From assembly GCA_020796225.1 (NCBI GenBank), contig CM036761.1, positions 40,050,428 to 40,114,427 of the forward strand: a stretch of DNA of 64,000 bases, read 5' to 3'. Positions within the stretch are counted from its first letter, which is position 1; every line of letters begins with the position of its first letter. This DNA comes from Arion vulgaris. Lineage: Eukaryota; Mollusca; Gastropoda; Stylommatophora; Arionidae. The position numbers and the translations under genes were made by a program. Of the stretch, positions 31,668 to 43,600 are shown one piece after another. Under the pieces are notes generated by a model. The model was not told where the DNA came from. It was given only the letters and a program-made list of their open reading frames with translations, and did no database searches.

Positions 31668-34600
31668 CTATGCAGGAAATAAGTGAATACAGAGTATGTA
31701 GTTTAATACTTACACAAATCTTAGTTTTCTTATTGTAAGAACAAAAATAGATACAGTTTACAAATATTATTTTAGCACATAGGTTTCAGACATAACATAA
31801 GGGTTTAAACCTGCAGGTGGTCTCTGTGAAATATTGTTTTAGCACATATGTTACAGACATAACATAAGGGTTTAAACCTGCAGGTGGTCTCTGTGAAATA
31901 TTGTTTTAGCACATAGGTTTCAGACATATCATAAGGGTTTAAACTTGCAGGTGGTCTCTGTGAAATATTATTTTAGCACATATGTTTCAGACATAACATA
32001 AGGGTTTAAACCTGCAGGTGGTCTCTGTGAAATATTGTTTTAGCACATAGGTTTCAGACATAACATAAGGGTTTAAACCTGCAGGTGGTCTCTGTGATAT
32101 ATTGTTTTAGCACATAGGTTTCAGACATAACATAAGGGTTTAAACCTGCAGGTGGTCTCTGTGAAATATTGTTTTAGCACATAGGTTTCAGACATAACAT
32201 AAGGGTTTAAACCTGCAGGGGGCTCGCTGTGAAATATTGTTTTAGCACATAGGTTTCAGACATAACATAAGGGTTTAAACCTGCAGGTGGTCTCTGTGGC
32301 ATGGACGTTAGGTGCTCATCTCTCGTTACAAAAGAATTCCAAAAGAACTCGGTTCGCTCCCTTGTCGAGACAACAAGATATTTTTCAGAAATCCCTGATC
32401 TCAGTGTAGGTGAGATCGAGTTCCTAGTTCTATCGGAGATGAATGATAAAATGTAGGTCCTGTGTTCATTTTGAGCACTTAAAAGAACCCTAGGCAGTTA
32501 ACAATCAAGAAGAGCAGGCTGGAAAGCCACTGTCCAGGCAAAATTCATTAGAAAAGATTAGAAATAAAAGTTCCACAAAATATCTTCACCATATTCAGAA
32601 TTAGATCTTGGACACTTGCCGGTGCTACCGGTTTTGTTCCCTGCTGCTGAGATCTTCCTGTGTAAAAAGAGATCAGAGCACACATGGTTACTCACCAAAG
32701 TGCAATGATGATGGTCCTATTAATCAATCAATAAAAATTTGCAGTAATGATCCATGTTTGCTTGGGTGGTTGAGACAGAACATGCCCCCTGTTCCCCAAA
32801 ACAGAATGATGACATGTGAAACTTTTCGTTAAATTCATCATTTTTGGAAACTACATACATTAAACAACTGCTTGAAATTGTTATTTAACTTTTTAAAAGC
32901 CTTTGTGTTTTCATTATAAGTATGTTTGTGTGATCATCTTTCACATAATTTTTCTTAGCAACCATCTGTAGTATGTCAGATAAAGATGTTGGATGTCTCA
33001 AAGTGGTTAAGCAGTTTACCTTGCTTTCTGAAGGTCAGGGGTTCTAATTCCCACCGAGTTGTTTGGTTCATGAGTGCATTTCTTTCTAGAGATACCTTAG
33101 AACTTTTGTTGGAGCTATGGAGTTGGTGCAATGCTCTCGGCAGATGATGTACACATCTATGGAGAGTGACCGACCAATAGGGATAAACTCGGTGCAAAGT
33201 AGCCAATCCTACGCCATTATATCCCAGATAAATTTTGATTGGTCGCAACACCTACTTTGTTGCTGTAGTTTGTAGAACTTTCATAATTTTTATTTTGTTT
33301 ATCCTTCACCACTGGGAGCAGTTTTCCTGCAGTCGACTCTATATTCAACTTTCATGATTGTAAAATTATGTTCTATTAATCATCTTTTATTCTTTTGATA
33401 AAAATGTACATAACATTTCTAGTTTTTTAAAATAAAGATACAAAATAAGCAAATAAGCACAACATTGAATATATAGACAATATTTCAAGCGAACGAAAGG
33501 TATAAGCAAGCACATACATGACTGAAAAAAACAACAACACACAAGTCAGATATGTTCATGAAAATACTGTATACAAAATATTCTGCAAAACATAAGACTT
33601 ACATTATTGTCTGAGAATAAGTTAGCATATTCCTTGTAGAGGTACATTCGGTCATCATAGCGAATAGCCACAATGTTCAAGATGAAAGCAGCAAGGTATA
33701 ATAAAATAGAAACAGCCCCGTTCTGCATAGTAAGTGCACGCAACACAAATCTAGGCGTTGGATTACCTATGTCAAATCTGGTAAAAGAAATATCAAATCA
33801 GATCAAGTGTCACATCTACATTAACTCTTACAATACGCGTACTAAAACCGCCTTTTACGCACTGTTTTTGAGAAACAAATTTTAAGGCGAAGATGTCCTT
33901 ACAAAATTTGTTATGACTTTCTTACATTCAACAGTAGAGATAAACTGAATACACCAAAATGTGCGCAATTGAAAGATCTATTACAAACACCCACTTGCTG
34001 TATTTGAATTTTAAAAATACACTTAAAGCATTAAAGTCCTCTACGATATATTAACAATTGGTTAGAACCATATGGTCCGTGAAGTGGCTTGTCGTAAAAT
34101 GGGAACTAACTTTATGGTCTGTCAGGTGGCGTTTCGTATTCTAAGAGTTAAAGGTCACCGTTAACGTGTCTCCGACATTTTCTGTCTCGTGATATTGTGG
34201 TACATTTTGATAAAATGTTTCTAATCTATCTCTTAATGTTTTCTCTCCACTTAAATGCTGTTTTTCTCATGTCCGCCTGTCCTCAATCTTTTCTTCCAGA
34301 TCAGTTATCAGTTATAAGAGGACTATCATCATAGCACTCCGGACATGTCCATATGTGCTCTGATCTCCGCCTCAGCAAATCCAGCAGTGTCCAGTGGCAC
34401 AACACGCCAGTTCGATGTTGATTAATCAATCTCTTTGCATATTTAGTATTTCGTTCTTTTCGGGCTGCACCAATATTGACACCCATCTCTCTCAATCTGG
34501 TCAGCAAGTGGGATTCACAGTCCTGAAACTCCTCTGTTCAGAAAGACTCTCTCAATGCGTGAAGAATGTCATTTCGATCCATGGCAGCTCCCTCTGATAT

Positions 34601-37600
34601 TGTAGCCAAACCAGCCAATATATCAACTCGTTCATTACCCCTAACTCCTGCGTGTCCAGGGAAAAAAATGAAGGTGATTTCTCTGATCATTGTCTGTACC
34701 AATACCTCCACTCAGTTGCATCTCACTTCTAGAATGTGTTTAAACAGTCTTATTTTTAATGTAGTCAAAACACTTGACATGCCTATTTTTTCAACAAGGA
34801 ATCTGACTTTGTAAGAACAAGATGCAATATTTGCAAGTCAAGTAACAACTGGGGTAAATGGAAAAAACATCACTTGTGAAAAAATGTCTGCTTGTCGAAC
34901 ATCTTCTTCTTCGAATGCTCCATATCTACAACGTGTTAAACCAGTCTTTGTGATTTGTGTGTGATCTGAGCCTAAGAGCAATTGTATGTTGTGCCAGTTA
35001 TGCGCCTACAAGTAGGCAGATTTCTGCTACACTTTTTATTTACTAGGGTATCTTCTCTAGGCCCCTACCTCAGTTGCCTCTTACAACATGCCTTGTAGGT
35101 TACAGTGTTACTATTCTTTGCTCTCCTTGCCAGCCCCGGCAACACATGGGCATGTCCAACATCAGTGTTTGCTATTTTATTTTTGCATGTTACTGTTATA
35201 GTACTTATCTACTAATATTTTGGATATATTTTACATTAAATTATCTTTGAATTGACATATCGGGGATCGGGAGAGAGAGAGAATTGACATATCGGGGATC
35301 GAGAGAATTGACATATGATAAGACATTCTACAGCCAATACTTGAGTCTTTATGAGACTTATAGATATGTTATTGATGTAAATAAAGTCTGCACATATTAA
35401 ATTACATGAAAACTTTCTGAAATACCTTACTGAGGTACATGGTTTGCTCCTTCATAGAGCGAACGGGATATTTTTCAGAGATCCCTGATCTCAGTGTAGG
35501 TGAGATCGAGTTCTTAGTCCTATCGAAGACAGACGATAAAACATAGGTCTCGTGCTCAATTTGAGCACATAAAAACCCTTGGCAGTTCAAAATCCAGAAA
35601 AGCAGGCTGGAAAGCAGCTGCCCTGGCAAAATTCATTTAAAAAAGATTTAAAATAAAATTCCTACAAAATATCTATACCATCTTAAAAATTACATTGGAG
35701 CACCTCACCGGAGCTACAGAGTTCGTGCACTGCCACTGAGATCTTCCTGTGTAAGAAAGGGATCAGAGCACATATGGTTACTCACCAAAGTGCAATAATA
35801 ATGGTCCTATCAATCAACCAATTATTTTTAAAAATACAACTTTAACAAGTGTTTTAGTTATTGTTGAAGATGGAAAATCTCACCTGTCACAAGCAGACAC
35901 AGTACACAACACCAGCAGAAAGTAATATGAGCTTTGTAAAGGCAATGACAGTCTGTAGTAGTGTTCTAGAAAGTCATCATCGGAGAATGAAGACAATAAA
36001 AAAACAATGACTAACTGCCACAGAGCCAGTCCCGCTGTTAGTCCATGCAAAAACAATGTAATGACCCGAAATATTTTGTGTGTGCCAACAGCAAAGTCTA
36101 TGGTGGTTTTCTTTGTAGCAGATATTGGTTCTATTGTTCTTATCTCCTCAACTCTCTGTCTCATTAAGGTACTCTTTCTTTGTCCTTTAAACTTGCCTGA
36201 GGATCAGATGAAATATTATGTTATCAAATGACATGCTAAAAATATATTAGTAGACAGTGAAACTTAAATTTATAACCGTTATGCAATGAGGAGGTGGTTT
36301 ATCTGGAAATCTTGCTATAAATATTTTAACAACCTTCTGTGTGTATCAACCCCCATTCTGAAACACTTGTTCGACCAAAAATATTCTTTATTTTGTTAAA
36401 AATACCATTATGTTTTGAGTGAAAAGAACTGACTCCAGCAGACAAGTCATTCACTGCTACGTCACAATTTGTCTATAAAGCACATTTTTTTATGACCTCA
36501 TTTACTTCGTTTTTTATATTCATTCTATATATAAAGTGTAGTGAGACTTTACAAACACCCTGTAGATTCTCTCAGATGCCCCATCAATCTGATGTTTATA
36601 ATACATATATTAATTTCTCAACACAGCTAGCAGATCTATAGCCAATTTCCCAACACTTTATGAGGAATTCATAAAACACCAGAGTGATGACCAACAGTCT
36701 ACAAACAACAGATTATAAACAATCTACTCCAACTCACATGATATAATAAGAATAAACATAAACAAGGGGAGGAGATTTAAAGAGATAAAATACAGATGTA
36801 TTGGATACAAAGAATAAGAAAATCAAGGTTCTTTGAGCAAATAATACGAAGAAGAGGTTTAGAACATTTGGTGACAAAAGGTAACATTCAGGGAGGAGAG
36901 ATCGTGGAAGACAGAGGGAGAAGATGTTGGTTGGTCTGACATCGTGATTCAACACAAGATCAACGTCAGAACTGATTAACTGCAACAAAGTGTAAGAGTT
37001 GTGGAAGGAAATGATCGCCTACGTCGGAAGTCATGGCACTTCATTGATAAGATACAAAATAAAAAAGCAAATAACCAAATCTAACTGTGCCAATCAAACT
37101 GTCCTTGTTGAAACCAAAAGTTAACCATTGTTTTTCTTCAGATTGAATTGACAAAACAGGGTTAGGAAAAATAATTCTATAAAGAGCATTTACACCTAAC
37201 AACAAGGTAACCTTGGAACAAATACTTAAAATAAACAAAATTAGTTACAGTCAAAAGGGATGTACATGGAAACAAATTCTAGTTGCCTTTAGTAGAAAGG
37301 GAAGCCTTTATGAATGAAATATTTTGAAGATGCTCAAAACTATTAATCAGTAGTTAGCAATAGTTGCAACTCTATATTCCATAAAAAAAAGATAACACAG
37401 ATTTAATCCCTCACTCACAAAGTCCAACAAGGACTTTATCAGCCTATCCAACTCACTTCCATCAACGGTGCGTCAATTAGAAGAAGAAACTAATCTATGT
37501 TCAAGATTTTCCCCTAGGATCAATCAGCAGCTAAAGCGAGTAGTTCGTGATAGGCTAGCACAGGGTCTCTAAAAAGGATATAGCTGATACAATTTCTAAA

Positions 37601-40600
37601 TATATTTCTCATTTGGTACCAGAAGACCAATACTCAACAATAATAGACGACATACGCAGAGTTATAACCAGGAAAATAAACAAGATGCTAATATTCATCA
37701 TTAGAATTATAATACACCAGTTGCAAGTGCATACAACCTGAAAAATGGAATCATCAAGAGGAAGGGCAGACCAAGAAAAAAATGGATTGATGGAGTTGCA
37801 GACATCTTAAAACTCCACAATACTACAGTATATTAAGCGACTAAGCATGCACTATCTCAGAAACCGATCATCAGTTATACCTGCTACGCCTAACGGCAAA
37901 AAAGCAGAGAATGACAAAAAGAAGAATTATATGGAGCAATTAAAAAATAGAACGCAAAAACAAACTGCTAACCACTTCTGCATAGATATCTGCCTTCACC
38001 CTAAAAAGTACATTGGAACAGTACATTTGTAGTGAGCTCATTCTTGTAAGGAATTGAAAAGAAATAAAAAGGCATATGTTGGACAAGAGAACACTATTTT
38101 TCAGGGACATAACTCTCAGCAGGCTACAATGTAAAGTGAATACAGAATTATCTCAAATATTAATAGAATTCATATTATTTTGTTAACGAAGACTCACTGC
38201 TTGTTTCTATAAAAATCTTGTCCAGAGGCTGACTTCTTAAAACAGGGGCAGTAATAAAAGAAATGACAGGCTTATTTTTCTCTTTCTCCATTGTGCCTTC
38301 CCCCTCGGTTTGACCTTCTGCATGACCATTCCCAGTAATGATGTCATCTTTCACTGCACGCAGGTCCTCTGCCCATGGACTCTCTCTAAAGTCATCCACA
38401 TCACCCACTGCCTTCTTCACTTTCTTTTTCTTCTTTCCACCTTTCTTTCTTGGGGTTGTTACAGTTGATATCAAACTTGTCTTGCTGCCCTGACCATCCT
38501 TGAGTAAAAATAAAACAAGAAATCTCATGAAGTATAGCTAAATGTTATTTATATCTGAAATTATAAATTAACCATTAAAAAATATGAAATACATTCATAA
38601 GTTCCATTAGATCATGAAAGTATCTATCTTAGTTAATTTAAGAGATTTTTTTTTGATCCAGAAGCACTTGAGCTGAAAGCTGCTTCATGGACATGAACCT
38701 TCGGCTCAGTGCCACAAACACCATAAATCTGGGGAACCTGTAGCTTTTCTGCCAGTCCATGGAGTTGAACCCGCACTTACAGAGGACTAGTCACCCGTAG
38801 TCCAACGCTACGAACACGCTGGGCACGCGGCAAATTTCATAGATAAAGAGAGGTTATTCATCAGTTACAAACTTTAACATATTTAATATAGTAACAGGTG
38901 GTGCATCTGGTCAAATGGATTAGAGCACAGGCTCTCATGCGGGAGACACAGGTTCAATCTCCGGTAAGGTCAAGGAGTTTTTTCCTAAAAGTTCAAAACC
39001 TGAACAGTTTCACTGCATTGCATTAGCCATGCGGCCAGTAAGTTCCACATGTACATGTCCCCTGTCTTCTACCACCATAAATAGCGGTATTACAGACATG
39101 TAAATTTTTTTGTTTTAAACATAGTAACAACTTGATCTTTCTTTGTTTCTCTTTTCTCCAATCCTGTTTTGCCTTACAGTGTAAGGATAAGAAGAGATTT
39201 ATAGAATGAGGGTTTTGTGTGCGTTCATAAAGTGTCTTTCGTCACCTCTGTTAATCACAACTGCAAATTGCTATTAAAAAATCAGTATTTAAAATAAAGT
39301 TTGTAAAAGTATCTAGAACCAATGTTACTGTATTACGGTGAACTCATAAACAGATTTGGGTATATGAAAGTACAGATGACAGAGCATATTCTTGGTAGAT
39401 TCTATGTTGATTATAAAAGTACTTTCAATCTAGTTTGTAACAAACATTCTGTGTTGTATATTTCATGTCTAAATTCTGTTTCACAATTTCCACACTATAA
39501 CTTTTGTGTTATTGATTGAATAACATCACTTAAAAAGTTAGCTGGATTATCAACACTTTCGGTCTTACTGCATTCTGTCAAACATTTCTTTCGTCATCTC
39601 TGTTCCTGTTCATCTCATGTTTCGTTCCCTAATACACCACAGTCTTTTTTTTTTGTCTGTTTGTCCACATTGATATTCTACTCAGTATGATTTTCATCAG
39701 AGTACCCTGTTTCCTTATGTGCTCAAAATATTAGATCTGTTTGCTGTTATCTACTTCATAAATTATGTCTTCATTATCAACTTTTTTCAGGACTCTTTCA
39801 TTTATTTGTTTCTGCAATCATACACTCATTTTTCGGAATGCTGATTCTCATAGACTATTCTAATTTTCATATTTGTACCTTCAAAGAAATATACAAACAA
39901 CACAAACCTAATTTCATTTAATATCCTTGAAGTGAACAAGATTAGAAAATGGATTAGAAAGAAAATACAGTGGCAGCAGGAGGTACCAGATTAAAACTGT
40001 TATGAAAACTATGACAGCACAAGACTTTGAAAGATATAAATGGAGAGTAATGATAAAGGTAAGTGTGTAAAAAAAAGAAGATGGCTTTTGCATTGGAGAA
40101 AATATTCTAAAGAACAAAATAAAATATCTGTATATTTTAATTTTGAAAAAAATATGTTTAATATGATGTTATTGTATCGTAGTTATCTTCTTTTCTCTAA
40201 TCCTGTTTTGCATAACAACATCAAGATAAGAAGAGATTTATAGAACAGGCTTTTTTGTGCGCTTCATAAATAATGTCATTCACTGTCTGTTATTTCTGTG
40301 GTGCACCTTATGGTAAAAACATATATGTGATACAGAAGAGTCCTCCGTATATCTTGGACAGAGAAGAGAACAAATAGACCTATCCAGAAAGAACTCAAAA
40401 TCAAAGAAAACTGACTGATGCTATAAATACGAAAGAGAAAATTGAGATATTTTGGACATATAAACAGACATGAAGGGATGGAGAAGGAGGCATACCGGCA
40501 AAGAGAAGAAGAGGAAGACCACAGAGAAAATGGATTCAGGATGTAACTGATGGTTTGAACATGACGGCTGCAGAGGCAGAACATCTGGCCTATGAGAGAG

Positions 40601-43600
40601 AAAATTCCCGGAGAACTGTTGGGGTGGCAAAGTTCTGCTCAGGACAAGCTATTTGATGACGATGACCTTATGGTACGTTATGGACATGAAAATATGATAA
40701 TAATGTGAAACATTAAAAAAATGAAGAACATGATCATGCTGCTGAGACTTTAGAATGGAAGATCTTTAACACTTTTGCTGCCACGCGACAAAATCGGCGA
40801 AGTACAAACTCCCTTTCGCCGCCGACAACTTCGGACATGTGCCGTCGATCGATGTCTTTTTCAAGCGGGAGTATCGCTTGCCAAAATGGGGTCCCTTGAC
40901 GTACTACTTCCGTATTGTTCCTACGAGCTCTCCAAAATGGCGGATCTAACACACACGCGGTAAATGTCGGTATAAGTCTGATTTTGTCGCGATTTTTCGT
41001 AAGTAAACAAAAATTTTCAAAATGGACAGTAGCAGATGAATAGTGATGTCCAAAATGACTCTTTTTCAGACTTTTTAGCCAGTGATAGTGTTAAAACGAA
41101 CTCTGAATGTGATATGAATTTGAACTGTGATTCACGTGACGATGTTTATCGATCGATAGCAGATATTGTCACGTTACGGGAGTAAGGTGACGGACACCTA
41201 TCTCTCGAAAACGATGGCATATCATACTGTGGATAGGTATGGGGATATCTGTTACTACAATAGCTTGTGGATTATAAAGAATAGATTCCACATATAGAAA
41301 GGTTAGTAGCTCATTAATATATGAACACTATTCCGTAGTTTAATAGTCCTAAGTTTCTAGTTTATTTTTACGATTTTTAAATTGTCACCCTGAAAACTGA
41401 TCATACCAAAAAATAGAGGGGGCAGTGGGCCAGATTTTGTTGAAAAATGTGTGGCAGTGAAAGTGTTAACATCTGTTGTGATAAAATTACATACAGGATC
41501 TGAAAGCTGGCTTTTATTTGGATTTTCTGTATCTGTTTTTGGTTTTCTCTTTTTCTTGCGTGGTGTAGATACTGTTATCTGTGAAACAGGAGTCTCTCTG
41601 CCCTCTCCATCATTAACTAGACTTTGTGAACGCTTTCGCCTTTGTCGTGGGACTGGATGGTTCTGGTAAAATTATATAAAAGACTGTAATAAAACATGCA
41701 TTTGGCTGGTGACATATTTTACAAATATCAGAAGATAAATAACACCAGTCACCTGTTTGTTTGAATATCTAAGGACAAGTAATATCTTATCTTATCTTAA
41801 CCTCATTTGCCGTGAAGCGTCGTGGGAGAGTTAGTTTTCTATCTTGTGCCAGGTGTGTTGCGCTTGGCGTTGTCAGTTCATGCTTTCGCAGGGACTCTGA
41901 GATGTTATCTATCCATCGTGTTCTTGGCCTGCCTCATGCTCTGCGCCCTGAGTGTCGATTATTGTAGGCACATGATGGTAGTAAATGTGATTCTCATTAG
42001 ATGGCCGAACCACTTGATTCTTTGCTTCTCGATGTACTGTATGCATGGTGTAGTACCAACTGCTTCTGATATTCTCGTGACAAGTAATAATAAAGGGAAA
42101 ACTGGACAGATCTTAAAAGTGAAGATCAGTTATAATCATGATTAATTGCTCCTTACCTATGTAGAATGAAAGATGATTGTCTTACAATCATTGAAAGTCA
42201 AGGGTTTAGACTCTAGGATGATCTAGAGTTAGAAGAGAGATCAATATCAGACAATCCTAGAAAAATCAGAGATTGGTTAGACAAACAACAGCTGATAAAT
42301 CATTTTGCATTTTCTCTTAATTTTCTCAACAATACAATTCAAAGAAGCTACTAAATAAAATTGGATTCAAGAAATTTTAGAAATAAAGCATCAGTAAAAA
42401 TAAGATTGCTGTAATTAAAACTTTATTCAACTCTCTTCTTCTTCTTCTTCTTTGCGTTCGTTCTTTCGACCAATTTTAATCACTCTTTGTGATATGTTTG
42501 ATCTTTGCCAAGAACATGCATACGTTGCACATTGGTTTGGTAGACCCCTAAATGCATAGAATTCTACACGTTTAGCACACGTGCATCTGATTTCAGCCAA
42601 ACTTCCTTAGTCGCCTCTTACGACATGCGTGGCAGGTAACAGTGGTTCTATACTTTACACCCCAAATTTGGGCCCCGGTAACCACTCGGGCGACTTTATT
42701 CAACTAAAATAAAAAATAATCATTTCGGCCTCATGTCTTAAATGTCAATTGAATAATGAATGCTTTGAGCATGCAATAGATGATTTTTCAAATTGTCTTT
42801 AATAGATATTGAAATAGGCACAAGAAACCTCACAACTTTCTATATTACAACCAAAATGTATCCCAAGAGGCTGCAAAAGATTAACAATTTTTATTTACAT
42901 ATACTTTAGTTTTGTCTTTTCAGATATATAAAAAAAAAAAAAAATGCACATGTAAAATGTCATAAATGTTTACACATTAGAAATTTATGAAATGTTTTAA
43001 AACTCCTAACCCCAACAAGTCTACTCAGACACCAGGTATGGCCAATAAAAATCTGACTTAACTCTTTCCATGCTTTAAGCCGCACACTGCGTCACGGCGA
43101 AAGTCCGTTGCACGCTTTAAACCGCAGACTGCGCCATAGAGTTGCTTCCTTATAAGAAGTCTTTCTAGTTTTACTTCTACTACTTTTTAACCTTGTTATT
43201 CTATTGGGTTGCCCAGTTTTCTTCAACTTAGTATATAATAATATATATATGTTTATTTATTGACAGTAGTTGGGATCGTAATGTAAACAAATTTTTTTTT
43301 ACTTCCCTTGAATTAACTGCTTAAAAATTGAGAAAATAAATGGGCGTGGAAAGAGTTAAGAATGCACAGGTCAAATATAAGACTTTGAAATTGCTGTCAG
43401 TTGTTTTCTTGATGAGAAAAGTTTTTCTGAAAAAGACTTCATTGTTACAGACCTATTTTTTAATTGTTAGTTTAAATTTAGATAAGCCTTTGATATGTTG
43501 TTACATGTCACGTAAGAAAGCATGGCTGTTTTCACTCACAATATTGTATAAACTAACACTACTATTCTATACATAAATGTTTCAAACAGTAATCTGCAAG

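Noticed and set aside
37470..37735. Exon or element reading LEEETNLCSRFSPRINQQ
   Set aside because: Short open stretch, no clear splice pair and no family recognised.
38898..38970. Functional tRNA gene
   Set aside because: tRNA-like boxes followed by a SINE-type body. Stems do not pair well by eye.
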